In this document: piece after piece, positions 34,324 to 42,174 of the stretch
How the letters are laid out: each line of letters starts with the position of its first letter
Position numbering within the stretch: the stretch's first letter is position 1
Assembly (NCBI GenBank): GCA_964242115.1
Contig: CAXSZX010000007.1
Coordinates: 124,001-188,000, forward strand
Source: BOG-908 sp964242115
Lineage (GTDB): Bacteria; Pseudomonadota; Alphaproteobacteria; Acetobacterales; Acetobacteraceae
Direction of reading: 5' to 3'
DNA length: 64,000 nt
Position numbers and translations under genes: made by a program
The notes under the pieces: model-generated
The model's database searches: none
Seen by the model: only the letters and a program-made list of their open reading frames with translations
What the model was told of the DNA's origin: nothing

Positions 34324-34656
34324 ATGGTCAAGCCGGAACTCGGGCAGAAACGCATCTGCGTCTCCTGCAGCACACGCTTCTACGATCTGGGCAAGTCGCC
34401 CGCTGTCTGCCCGAAATGCGGCACGGAACAGCCGGTCGAACAGCCCCGGCCGCGCCGCGGCGGCAACGTCACCGAAGTGCGCAAGCCGAAGAAGGTGGTT
34501 GCAGTCGACGAGGCCGAACCCGACGCGGAAGCCGAGACTGACGCCGAGGAGGCCGAGGAGGGCGTGCTGGAGGATACCTCCGACCTGGAGGATGACGACG
34601 ACACGCTGGGCGGAGAGCTGGAAGTGGAGCCGGATAGCGACGAGGGGGAAAGGTAG
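34324..34656 (+). CDS. TIGR02300 family acidic zinc-ribbon protein
   Basis: A 110-residue protein of an alphaproteobacterial family of unknown function. The N-terminal half has ELGQKRICVSCSTRFYDLGKSPAVCPKCGTEQ, with two CxxC zinc pairs. The C-terminal half is extremely acidic (AEPDAEAETDAEEAEEGV...DDDDTL). The ATG at 34324 (MVKPELGQKR) matches family starts. The TAG stop is joined to a repeat arm (TAGGAAGCAAGG). Confidence 0.88.
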   Translation: MVKPELGQKRICVSCSTRFYDLGKSPAVCPKCGTEQPVEQPRPRRGGNVTEVRKPKKVVAVDEAEPDAEAETDAEEAEEGVLEDTSDLEDDDDTLGGELEVEPDSDEGER

Positions 34657-34776
34657 GAAGCAAGGCTTTCTTCGAGGAAAAGAAGCAAAAAGCTTTCGCT
34701 TCCGCTGTCGCGGTCCAGTCCGGTGAGCGCGCGACAAAATTCTTTGGTTCGTCTTTCAGAAAAGAACCGCTTGCCT
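34652..34776. repeat. Paired-hairpin element
   Basis: A left CTTC arm starting at the TIGR02300 stop, the centre CTGTCGCGGTCCAGTCC...GCGCGACA and a right GGTTC arm. It ends about 30 bases before the metallo-hydrolase start. Confidence 0.9.
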
Positions 34777-34806
34777 CGCCTTCCTGCGCCGCCCAGCTTC
34801 CCAGCC

Positions 34807-35838
34807 ATGCTCCTCACCCGGCCCGCCGAGATCTCCACCCCGTTCCCCGAACCTCCCGAGCCCGGCACCCCCCGCGAAGTAGCCCCCGGCGTGCTGTGGC
34901 TACGCTTCGCGCTGCCCTTCCTGCTTGACCACGTCAACATCTACCTCATCGAGGACGACGGCGGCTGGGCCGCCTTCGACACCGGACTGGGCGATGACGC
35001 CACCCGCGCAGCCTGGGACGCGGCGTTCGCCGGGCCATTACGCGGCCAACGCCTCACCCGCGTCCTCTGCTCGCATTTCCACCCGGACCATGTCGGCCTC
35101 GTCGGCTGGCTGAGCGAGCGCTTCGGCTGTCCGCTGTGGATGCCGCGGACCGAGTTCCTGATGACCCGCGTGCTGGAGAACCGGCTGGTCGCCGCCAACC
35201 CGGGCTTCTACGCCGAGCGTGGCCTGCCGCCGGAGACCGGCGGCGTGGTGGCCGGCGACGGCCACGGATACCTTAGAATGATGACCGGCCTGCCGACCCA
35301 GTACCACCGCCTGAAGGCAGGGCAGCACTTGCGGATCGGCGGGCGCGACTTCGACGTGTTGACTGGCGGCGGCCACGCGCCGGAGCAGGCCATGCTGCAC
35401 TGCGCGTCCGGCGGCCTGTTCCTCGCCGCCGACCAGGTGTTGCTGAAGATATCGCCCAACGTGTCCGTGCAGGCGATGGAACCGGACGCCAACCCGCTGG
35501 GCGAGTACCTGGCCTCGCTCTCGGCGCTGGCGCGCGCGTTGCCGGACGACGTGCTGGTGCTGCCGGGCCACCTGGTGCCCTTCACCGGCCTGCACCAACG
35601 GCTGGACGAGCTCGCGTCACACCACGCCGGCCGCTGCGCGCTGATCGCCGAGGCGGCCGGTGCGGCGCCGTGCAGTGCCGCCGACCTGCTGCCGGTACTG
35701 TTCAAGCGCAAGCTGGACCCGCACACCACCGGCTTCGCGTTCGGCGAGGTGCTGGCCCACGTAAACTACATGCGGGACCGCGGCGAACTGGACCAGCAAC
35801 GCGACGCAGACGGCATCCTGCGCGTGCGCGCTGCGTGA
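34807..35838 (+). CDS. Metallo-beta-lactamase-fold hydrolase
   Basis: A 343-residue protein with the binuclear metal motif SHFHPDHVG near residue 97 (HxHxDH), further ligands in GGHAPEQ and AADQVL, and a C-terminal helical region ending HVNYMRDRGEL. The layout (PFLLDHVNIYLIEDDGG at the N-terminus, C-terminal winged-helix-like extension) is that of glyoxalase II/LACTB2-like hydrolases. Substrate unknown. The ATG at 34807 is chosen just past the repeat. Its TGA overlaps a GTG that could start the DUF2256 gene. Confidence 0.82.
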   Translation: MLLTRPAEISTPFPEPPEPGTPREVAPGVLWLRFALPFLLDHVNIYLIEDDGGWAAFDTGLGDDATRAAWDAAFAGPLRGQRLTRVLCSHFHPDHVGLVGWLSERFGCPLWMPRTEFLMTRVLENRLVAANPGFYAERGLPPETGGVVAGDGHGYLRMMTGLPTQYHRLKAGQHLRIGGRDFDVLTGGGHAPEQAMLHCASGGLFLAADQVLLKISPNVSVQAMEPDANPLGEYLASLSALARALPDDVLVLPGHLVPFTGLHQRLDELASHHAGRCALIAEAAGAAPCSAADLLPVLFKRKLDPHTTGFAFGEVLAHVNYMRDRGELDQQRDADGILRVRAA

Positions 35839-35843
35839 CTCGC

Positions 35844-35978
35844 ATGCGCAAGAAGGCTGATCTGCCAACGAAGACCTGCGAAGCCTGCAAGCGGCCGTTC
35901 GCGTGGCGGAAGAAATGGGCGAAGGTGTGGGACGAAGTGCGGTATTGCAGCGATGCGTGCAGGAAGGCGAGGAAGTAA
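35844..35978 (+). CDS. DUF2256 small zinc-finger protein
   Basis: A 44-residue protein, MRKKADLPTKTCEACKRPFAWRKKW..., with four cysteines in CxxC...CxxxC spacing (CEAC, CSDAC), a textbook DUF2256 protein of unknown function. It may begin at ATG 35844, or three codons earlier at GTG 35835, which overlaps the hydrolase stop as GTGA and would couple the two. The TAA stop leads directly into a repeat arm. Confidence 0.85.
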   Translation: MRKKADLPTKTCEACKRPFAWRKKWAKVWDEVRYCSDACRKARK

Positions 35979-36119
35979 GGCCTTTTTTTGCATGAGAAAG
36001 AAGCGAAAAGCTTTTGCTACGGCTGTCGCGGACGGCTGAAACGCCACGCTTCAACGACGCGCTCTACGAGAGCAAACGTCTTTTGCTTCTTTTCTTCAGA
36101 AAAGAAGGCCTTGCTTCCT
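35970..36119. repeat. Paired-hairpin element, two CTTC arms
   Basis: The left arm is decayed (GTAAGGCC, T-run, GAAGCGAAAAGCTTTTG), the centre is CTGTCGCGGACGGCTGAAACG, and the right arm is CTTC type. This is one of only two copies with like arms. It is followed by a second element after 60 bases; together they occupy 35979-36403, where I see no gene. Confidence 0.85.
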
Positions 36120-36180
36120 TGCCGGATTTTGGAGTTTCAGAACCCAAGGCGCTAGAATCGTGCACGCAGCCCGAACTGGC

Positions 36181-36314
36181 AGCAAAAGAGCAAAGTCTTC
36201 TTTTTCGAGAAAAAGAAGCAAAAAGCTTTTGTCTCTGCTGTCGCGGACTCTCCCGCAGCGTACACCCAAGGAACAAAATCTTCTGGTTCTTTTCAAAAGG
36301 ACTGCTTTCCTTGC
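36181..36314. repeat. Paired-hairpin element, second of a tandem pair
   Basis: A left CTTC arm (GCAAAGTCTTC...GAAGCAAAAAGCTTTTG), the centre CTGCTGTCGCGGACTCTCCCGCAGCG and a shortened right GGTTC arm. Confidence 0.88.
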
Positions 36315-36403
36315 GTGCACCGGTCGACGTCCCGGGCGGCTGATAATGAAGAATGTCACGACAGCGCTGACGAACGCTCTTGCTGCTTGTTCCTGAAAGG
36401 GAA

Positions 36404-36844
36404 CTACCTTTTCTTATAGACCATCAGCAGACTTTCTGCCGGCTTGCCGTCCCTGATGTCGAGCGGCACGTCCGTCCAGGAGCTGCCGTCCTGCGACAGC
36501 GTCATTCGTCCCTCGCCGCGGTCCTGACCGTTCAGCGCCACCTTGTAGCGCAGAACGCGCGGCGCTTCCTGCCACACGCTCAATGCCAGCCCCGGCTTGC
36601 CGCCAGGCCGATTGATGGCCATCGGTGTGCCGTCCATCCGGCCGGTGTTGACCTCGTGCAGCGACGGTATCTCCCACGTGATTGCGCCGGCTTGCGTGAC
36701 GGTGAAACGGTAATCATCCGCGGCGCCGTCGGGCTCGGGCCTGCTGCGGTCGAGAACCCATGTCCCGGTCCAGGCCGTGTCTGCGGCCAGGCACGCAGGC
36801 GCCAGGACACAGCAGACGAGCGTGGTGGCGAGCAGGTGTCTCAT
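36404..36844 (-). CDS. Small exported protein of unknown function
   Basis: A 146-residue protein with a signal peptide (MRHLLATTLVCCVLAPACLAAD) and a lipocalin-like beta pattern (GTWVLDRSRPEPDG...YRFTVTQAGAITWEIP...LRYKVALNGQDRGEGRMTLSQDG). I do not recognise a named family. The ATG at 36844 has a purine-rich GGAGAG upstream. It stands alone between repeats and nothing nearby suggests its role. Confidence 0.65.
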   Translation of the reverse strand: MRHLLATTLVCCVLAPACLAADTAWTGTWVLDRSRPEPDGAADDYRFTVTQAGAITWEIPSLHEVNTGRMDGTPMAINRPGGKPGLALSVWQEAPRVLRYKVALNGQDRGEGRMTLSQDGSSWTDVPLDIRDGKPAESLLMVYKKR

Positions 36845-36937
36845 GCGGGAGGTCTCTCCGGGATGTATCGCAACGCGGTCCCTGCATCTTTGGTGAGACA
36901 CGCCTTGATGGCAGAAATCTAGATTCACGATTTCAAG

Positions 36938-37090
36938 CAGAAGCAAGGCCTTCTTTTTCGAGAAAAAGAAGCAAGAAGCTTTTGTCACGGCTGTCGCGGA
37001 CTAGTGAAACGACACGCCTGAACAACACGCGCCCCACGAGAGCGAAAGTTTTTTGGTTCTTTTTTGCAAAAAAGAACCGCTTGCTTGCCG
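36938..37090. repeat. Paired-hairpin element, full length
   Basis: A left CTTC arm (GAAGCAAGGCCTTC...), the centre CTGTCGCGGACTAGTGAAACG...CACGAGAGCG and a right GGTTC arm ending GAACCGCTTGC near the dmeF stop. Confidence 0.94.
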
Positions 37091-37096
37091 TGCCTG

Positions 37097-38374
37097 TCAA
37101 GCCGGAGAAGCCTCGCGCACCTCAACCGTCAGATGCGACACCGATGGCAAACGCTCCAGCCGCCGGCGATGGAACTCCGTGCCGCGGCCGGCAGGCGCCT
37201 CGACCGAGACGATCACGCCGAGGTGGCCGGGACCCAGGCGCCAGACGTGCAGGTCCAGCACACGGTCTCCGGCCGCCTGGACGATGTCGCGGATTTGGCC
37301 CTCGGTCCGTTGGTCCGGCGTCATGTCCAGCAGGATCGCGCCGGTGTCGCGGATCAGCCCCACCGACCAGCTCGCGATCACGCCGGCGCCGATGATGCCT
37401 GCGAGCGGGTCCATCCAGAGCCAGCCAAAGGCGCGCGCCAAGATGAGGCCGATGATGACCAGGACGGAGACCGCCGCGTCCGCGATAACGTGGACGACCG
37501 CGGCGCGCATGTTGTTGTCGCGGTGCGCGGCGCCGGGCTGGTGGGCGTGGCCGCCGTGCCCGTGCTCCTCGAAGCTTACGGCGTGGATCTGGCCGTCCAT
37601 CGCCAGCATTGCGGTGAAGGCGTGCGGTTCCGCAACCTTGCCGCGGCTCTGCAGGCAGTCGCCGTGCCTGTCCATGGCGAAGATTTGCCGCGCGCCGTCC
37701 GGCCGCACGGTTTCCACCAGGCACTCCTGCGGCAGGGTTGCGCCCGCTTCAGCCACGATGCGGAACACCGCCAGTTGGTCGTCCTCGCAGACCGACAGCA
37801 GCAGGTCTCCGCCGGACGAGGCAATCCGGTGCGCCTCGTCGTGACGGTGGTTGTGCCCGTGGGCGAGCCCAGGGGCGTGCCCGTGGGCGTGCCCGTGGGC
37901 GTGATCCTGGCCAGGTCCGTGGTGGTGGTGGTGTCCGCCAGCGGAGAGCAGCCACGCCGAGGCGACGTTGACCGCCAGCCCAAGCACGGCAATGGGAATG
38001 GCCTCGGCGAAGTGGATGGGCACCGGGGCGACGAAGCGGGCGACAGCTTCGTAGCCGATCAGGACGGAGATCATCGCCAGCACGATGGCGCTGGTGAACC
38101 CGGCCAGGTCGCCAAGCTTGCCGGTGCCGAAGCTGAACTTCGCATCGCCGGCGTGTCTGCGCGCGTAGGAGTAGGCCAGGGCCGCGAGCAGCAGCGCGCC
38201 CGCATGGGTGCTCATGTGCAGGCCGTCGGCTACAAGGGCGAGCGAGCCGAACAGCGTGCCGCCGGCGATCTCCAGCACCATCATGGCGCCGCAGAGCCAG
38301 ATGACCGCCCAGGTGCGGCGCTCTGCGTGCTCGTGACCTTCGCCGAGGAACACGTGCGCGTGGGTATCGGTCAT
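37097..38374 (-). CDS. dmeF: Cation diffusion facilitator, DmeF-type Co/Ni exporter
   Basis: A 425-residue CDF exporter with six predicted helices. The zinc/cobalt site motifs are LVADGLHMSTHA near residue 48 and HVIADAAVSVLVIIG near 300. Two long His-rich cytoplasmic loops (GGHHHHHGPGQDHAHGHAHGH near 165 and EEHGHGGHAHQPGAAH near 278) and the N-terminal HEHAERRTWAVIW match the DmeF branch. The middle loop also carries a ~90-residue insert without histidines (SGGDLLLSVCEDDQLAVFRI...), possibly a sensor domain. The ATG at 38374 is chosen beyond the repeat. No DmeR/RcnR-type regulator is adjacent. Confidence 0.85.
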   Translation of the reverse strand: MTDTHAHVFLGEGHEHAERRTWAVIWLCGAMMVLEIAGGTLFGSLALVADGLHMSTHAGALLLAALAYSYARRHAGDAKFSFGTGKLGDLAGFTSAIVLAMISVLIGYEAVARFVAPVPIHFAEAIPIAVLGLAVNVASAWLLSAGGHHHHHGPGQDHAHGHAHGHAPGLAHGHNHRHDEAHRIASSGGDLLLSVCEDDQLAVFRIVAEAGATLPQECLVETVRPDGARQIFAMDRHGDCLQSRGKVAEPHAFTAMLAMDGQIHAVSFEEHGHGGHAHQPGAAHRDNNMRAAVVHVIADAAVSVLVIIGLILARAFGWLWMDPLAGIIGAGVIASWSVGLIRDTGAILLDMTPDQRTEGQIRDIVQAAGDRVLDLHVWRLGPGHLGVIVSVEAPAGRGTEFHRRRLERLPSVSHLTVEVREASPA

Positions 38375-38391
38375 CGGGGAGCCTGGGCAAC

Positions 38392-38463
38392 GAAGGCAAA
38401 ACAAGCGGTTCTGTTTTGCAAAAAACAACCAAAAAACTTCTGCTCTCGTCGGGTGTGCCGTAA
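38392..38463. repeat. Paired-hairpin element, single left arm
   Basis: A GGTTC arm with compensating changes (GGTTCTGTTTTGCAAAAAACAACC, given here in outline) and the inner tail AAAAAACTTCTG. It lies upstream of dmeF. Positions 38464-38752 show neither a gene nor a repeat. Confidence 0.78.
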
Positions 38464-38752
38464 CGAGACGTGGTTCCACAGGCCATTCTGCCTGCAAGTG
38501 CGGGCCGGGCAGGGACATACGCATTTTTCGCCTGTGGACGGCGATCGGGAGTGACGAGGCTGCAGGCGACGTCTGCCGGTCTGCGTGAGTCGAAAACGCC
38601 GGTCGTCAGGACACAAAGCGGTTGGCAGACGTTGACTGCGTTGAACGATAGGGGTCACGACACCCCGGTATCATACGGTTCAGGCCGGTAGAAGCCTGCG
38701 GGCGTTCCGAGGGTCGGCTTGCTGAGTTCGCTGTTGCGGTGTTTTCAAGCTG

Positions 38753-38890
38753 CGAGAAGGAAGAAGGCCGGCTTTTTCGCATAAAGGCAGCAAAAAACTT
38801 TGGTTCTGCTGTCGCGAAGTGTCCTGCGGCGGGTAATCCATGGGACAAACCTCTTTGGTCTTCTTTCAAAAACGAGCTGCTTGCTTGCCT
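38753..38890. repeat. Paired-hairpin element, decayed
   Basis: The general layout is kept (GAAGGAAGAAGGCC, CAAAAAACTTTGG, CTGCTGTCGCGAAG, right arm ending GAGCTGCTTGCTTGCC), but both stems are broken by substitutions. 38891-39040 is otherwise empty. Confidence 0.75.
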
Positions 38891-39040
38891 GTCTGCCTCC
38901 TCGCCGGGCTGCAGAAAAACCGTGCAGTCTACAAGCGGCATCCCCGGTGAAGCGAACTTTTAACCAGCCTGCGTCAGTATCGGTCTGATGCTTGCCCTTG
39001 CCACTCAACGGCCGCCCGGCACGAAACAGGACTTCGCCGC

Positions 39041-39625
39041 ATGACTCCAGCTTCGGCCGAGCCTGCCGGTAGTACCGTGTCCAGCCTGGTGGTGACCGCG
39101 CCGCGGCCGGCGCACCGCTCGGCGTTCCACGAGCTGCTGTCCGAGCTCAATCCGCTGCAATACCTGCCGGTTGTCGGCACGATCTACCGGGCGGTGACCG
39201 GCGACAGGATCTCCGAGGAGGCGCGCACGGTGGGCTCGCTGGTGATGAGCGGCCTGACCAGCGGCCCGGCCGGCGTGGCGATCAGTGCCGCCATGATGGC
39301 GGTGGAGAAGGTGATCGGCATCGACCCGGAGAAGCTGGGCCAGGGTGTGCTGTCGGAGGTGGGGATTGGCGGCTCTGGCTCGAGCGGTTCAGCGGCGCCT
39401 GCCATCAAGGCGGCCGCTGCCTCGTCCGCGCCGGCGCCAAGCGTTGCTGCTGCGCCGGTGCGTGCGTCGTCCTGGTCGCCGGCGCAGCTCGCGGCGTACG
39501 GCGTCACCACCACGGCCGGCGGCGCGTTGCGGCGCGGCAGTGTGGAAGGTGCCGACGTGCTTAACGACCTGGAACTAGCAAGCGTCACGCCCAAAACAAT
39601 GAGCACCGCCCCCCGACAAGCCTGA
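39041..39625 (+). CDS. Conserved-looking protein of unknown function
   Basis: A 194-residue protein. The compact segment FHELLSELNPLQYLPVVGTIYRAVTGDRI, then a Gly/Ala-rich amphipathic part (EEARTVGSLVMSGLTSGPAGVAISAAMMAVEK) looks membrane-interacting. A long Ala/Pro/Ser linker follows and a short tail (WSPAQLAAYGVTTTAGGALRRG). I do not recognise the family. A short AGGA lies upstream of the ATG. Nothing nearby suggests its function. Confidence 0.6.
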   Translation: MTPASAEPAGSTVSSLVVTAPRPAHRSAFHELLSELNPLQYLPVVGTIYRAVTGDRISEEARTVGSLVMSGLTSGPAGVAISAAMMAVEKVIGIDPEKLGQGVLSEVGIGGSGSSGSAAPAIKAAAASSAPAPSVAAAPVRASSWSPAQLAAYGVTTTAGGALRRGSVEGADVLNDLELASVTPKTMSTAPRQA

Positions 39626-39660
39626 ACCCCACGCGCAAACAAGCGCAACTGCCGCACGCG

Positions 39661-39733
39661 TCAGGAAAGCTCCGCGACAGCCAGAGCAAAAGCTTTTTGC
39701 TTCTTTTTCTCGAAAAAGAAGGGCTTCCTTTCC
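39661..39733. repeat. Paired-hairpin element, right half (CTTC arm)
   Basis: The centre end CTCCGCGACAGCCAG, then GCAAAAGCTTTTTGCTTC with its GAAG partner and GGGCTTCC. It lies between the convergent unknown gene and the TlpA-like gene. Confidence 0.88.
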
Positions 39734-39758
39734 CACCGTTCAGCAACTCCCGGCCTGG

Positions 39759-40295
39759 TCAGGCCGCGAACTTCCCAACCAGCCCGACCACCTCCGGCCG
39801 CCGCCAATCGAGCCCGCCCACATGGCTCCACACCACCTGCCCGGTGTCCCTGCTGAACAGGAGGCTGCGCGGAACGTAGTAGGTGCCGTCCGCGCTCAGC
39901 AGCACGTTCTGCAGCAGCGAAGGCGCGTTGCGCGAGGAGGGCCGTGCGGTTGGCAGTCCGAGGCCGCGGCGGCGGACAATCCCCTGGTTGCGGGCCCAGT
40001 CGTCCGGATGGCTGAGCAGGACCGCGCTGATCTTGTCGGCGCCGATGGCTGGAACGACGTTCGCCACGGTGTCCAGCTCCCGCATGCAGACGCCGCACCA
40101 GTTCGCCCAGAGTGTAACCAGGGTGAGGGGCTGGCTCGACTGATCGAGCCGGAAGCTGCGGTCGTCGGAATCCAGCAGTTCCATGTCGGCCCAGCCGGAG
40201 GGCCTGGGGCTCGCATGTGCCGTGCCGGCCAGGGCGGCCAACGAGGCGCCGATGCCGGCGAGCAGCGTGCGGCGGGTAGGGGCAGGGGTTTGCAT
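39759..40295 (-). CDS. TlpA-like thioredoxin-fold protein with Tat-type signal
   Basis: A 178-residue exported thiol protein. The N-terminus TPAPTRRTLLAGIGASLAALAGTAHA has a twin-arginine pattern. The thioredoxin site is WANWCGVCMREL near residue 64, a CGVC variant. The later SADGTYYVPRSLLFSRDTGQVVW region fits TlpA-like disulfide reductases. It probably acts on periplasmic thiols; the partner is unknown and it is not near the ccm genes. The gap to the DUF938 gene (40296-40490) shows nothing clear. Confidence 0.78.
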   Translation of the reverse strand: MQTPAPTRRTLLAGIGASLAALAGTAHASPRPSGWADMELLDSDDRSFRLDQSSQPLTLVTLWANWCGVCMRELDTVANVVPAIGADKISAVLLSHPDDWARNQGIVRRRGLGLPTARPSSRNAPSLLQNVLLSADGTYYVPRSLLFSRDTGQVVWSHVGGLDWRRPEVVGLVGKFAA

Positions 40296-40490
40296 GACGA
40301 ATCCTGAGGCTTCGGTAAGGAAAGTCTCGCAGAATGAGATTTATCTCCGGTTAAGCGGCGCGTGTTGACGCGCCGGCCGCACGGCCCCTGCGCTCGGGCG
40401 GCAAGCCTGGACGCGACGCTCCGGCGCTTTGGCAGGGCAACGCCGGAGGCTGTTTCCGGGCCACCATCACGGCGTTAGGGTCGGACCACC

Positions 40491-41096
40491 ATGTCCGATG
40501 ACCCTCGTCTTTTCTCGCCGGCCGCTGCCCGCAACCGCGAACCGATCCTGGAGGTGTTGCGCCAGCACCTGCCGGCGTCAGGCAAGGTGCTGGAGGTGGC
40601 CAGCGGCACCGGCGAACACGCGGCCCACCTGGCTGCGGCGCTGCCGGGCCTGACGTGGCAGCCGACAGACCGGACGGCGGACGCCCTTCCCAGCATCGAC
40701 GCCTGGGCAAGCGGGCTGCCCAACGTGCTGCCCGCCCGCATGCTGGACGCGCAGGCGGCCGCCTGGCCGGTCCGCCAGGCCGACGCCGTGTTGTGCATCA
40801 ACATGGTCCACATCGCACCCTGGCCGGCTGCCGTCGGGCTGGTGGCCGGCGCTGCCCGCATACTGCCGGCCGGCGGGTTGCTGGCGTTGTATGGTCCGTT
40901 CCGCCGCCCTGGGCAGGAGCTGGAGCCTGGGAACGTCGCGTTCGACGCAGACCTGCGGAGCCGGGATCCTGCCTGGGGCCTGCGAGAGGTCGACGCCGTC
41001 GCTGCGCTTGCCGCGGATGCCGGTTTCGCCGCGCCGAGCGTCGTGGCCATGCCGGCCAACAACCTCATGCTGCTGTTTCGCCTTGCCAGGGACTGA
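40491..41096 (+). CDS. DUF938 class I SAM-dependent methyltransferase
   Basis: A 201-residue Rossmann-fold protein of the DUF938 family. RLFSPAAARNREPILEVL leads to the SAM-binding loop VLEVASGTGEHAAHLA near residue 34. LTWQPTDRTADALPSI, NMVHIAPWPA and LALYGPFRRPGQ are also characteristic. The substrate is unknown. The ATG at 40491 is the only start that keeps the family N-terminus. Confidence 0.87.
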   Translation: MSDDPRLFSPAAARNREPILEVLRQHLPASGKVLEVASGTGEHAAHLAAALPGLTWQPTDRTADALPSIDAWASGLPNVLPARMLDAQAAAWPVRQADAVLCINMVHIAPWPAAVGLVAGAARILPAGGLLALYGPFRRPGQELEPGNVAFDADLRSRDPAWGLREVDAVAALAADAGFAAPSVVAMPANNLMLLFRLARD

Positions 41097-41105
41097 CCAT
41101 TGCGC

Positions 41106-41182
41106 GAAGCCAAGCGGTTCTTTTTTGAAAAAAAGAACCAAAAAACTTTTGTCTTCTTGGTTGCACGCTGTGGAAATTGCGA
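41106..41182. repeat. Paired-hairpin element, left half
   Basis: A well-kept GGTTC arm beginning about ten bases after the DUF938 stop, with the tail AAAAAACTTTTG. About 110 bases of unrelated sequence separate it from a matching right half at 41291; the 359-base gap holds no gene. Confidence 0.88.
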
Positions 41183-41290
41183 CTCTCCGGCTTGGTTGGA
41201 GATTGCGGCTTGGAGTGCAGACCGAATCGAACACAAAGGTGAGTAGCGCCAAGCAAAGTATGTTTTCCCAGGCAAAGCCGTTTAGTCTTG

Positions 41291-41374
41291 GCGTCGCGGA
41301 ACGTTCCCCAGCGTGCACCAGAGACCAAATGTCTCTGCTTCTTTTTTTCAAAAAAGATCCGCTTGCTTTCTTCC
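41291..41374. repeat. Paired-hairpin element, right half
   Basis: GGCGTCGCGGAACGTTCCCC resembles a centre; then comes a T-run/A-run stem ending GATCCGCTTGC (GGTTC type with changes). With the left half at 41106 it may be one element split by an insertion. Confidence 0.78.
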
Positions 41375-41455
41375 TCACCGACGAACGCGCACGCAGCAGA
41401 ACCCGCCGGTGCCCCGCACGCCGATCAATGTCTCCGACCCAACCAGGAGCTGCCA

Positions 41456-41965
41456 ATGCCGGACGTAACCTTGCCTCGCCGTGACGTGCTGCTGGCCTCG
41501 CTTCTCGGCGCCCTGCTGCCGGCGGCGTCGCGGGCATCCGCCCTCAATCCCGCGGAGACCATCCTGACTTTGCCCGCCGGCATCCCCTGGCAGACTCGCC
41601 CCGAGTACCCGAAGGACAGCGTCACCTCGGCGCCGCTGTTCGGTAGCCGAAAGGGTAGCGGCATCTACTACGAGCTGATCAAGTGGTATCCCGGCTACAT
41701 GAGCGCGCCGCACGCGTACGCCACGGACAGGCTGTGCGTGGTGGTGTCCGGCACCTGGTGGGTCAACAGCGGTGCCGATTTCGACCCTGCCCGTTGCATG
41801 CCGGTGCCGGCCGGCACCTTCGTGCACCGTGTGGCACACACGCCGCATTACGACGGCGTGGTGGCCAGCGGGCGCGAGCCGGCGGTGATCGCCATCTGCG
41901 GGATGGCTCCGGTGGACATGCGCTATGTCGAGCCGGAGAAGCCGGGGTGGCGGAAGGTGGGGTAG
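41456..41965 (+). CDS. Exported cupin-domain protein
   Basis: A 169-residue protein with an N-terminal signal containing an arginine pair (TLPRRDVLLASLLGALLPAASRASA) and a single cupin domain (YPGYMSAPHAYATDRLCVVVSGTWWVNSG...PVPAGTFVHRVAHTPHYDG) with possible metal histidines. Function unknown; such exported cupins are often annotated only by fold. The ATG at 41456 begins the signal peptide. The TAG stop meets a repeat. Confidence 0.75.
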   Translation: MPDVTLPRRDVLLASLLGALLPAASRASALNPAETILTLPAGIPWQTRPEYPKDSVTSAPLFGSRKGSGIYYELIKWYPGYMSAPHAYATDRLCVVVSGTWWVNSGADFDPARCMPVPAGTFVHRVAHTPHYDGVVASGREPAVIAICGMAPVDMRYVEPEKPGWRKVG

Positions 41966-42117
41966 AAAGGAAGAAAGGCCTTCTTTTTCGAGAAAAAGAA
42001 GCAAAAAGCTTTGCGCCCGCTGTCGCCGAAAGCTGAAACACCAAGCCTCCCCACGGCGCACCGACGGAGAGCAAAAGTTTTTTTGTTCTTTTTTTCAAAA
42101 AAGAACCGCTTGCCTTG
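41966..42117. repeat. Paired-hairpin element, full length
   Basis: A left CTTC arm (AAAGGAAGAAAGGCCTTC...GAAGCAAAAAGCTTTGC), the centre CTGTCGCCGAAAGCTG and a right GGTTC-type arm ending GAACCGCTTGCC. Confidence 0.93.
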
Positions 42118-42174
42118 CCTTCCAGGCACCCCGGATGGCAAGCCACCCGGTCTGAAAGACCACGGTAAAGCAAG

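Noticed and set aside
38464..38752. Possible 73-residue plus-strand gene upstream of the 39-kb unknown gene
   Set aside because: It has no ribosome site, no recognisable motif and unremarkable composition, and it overlaps a region with only decayed repeats.
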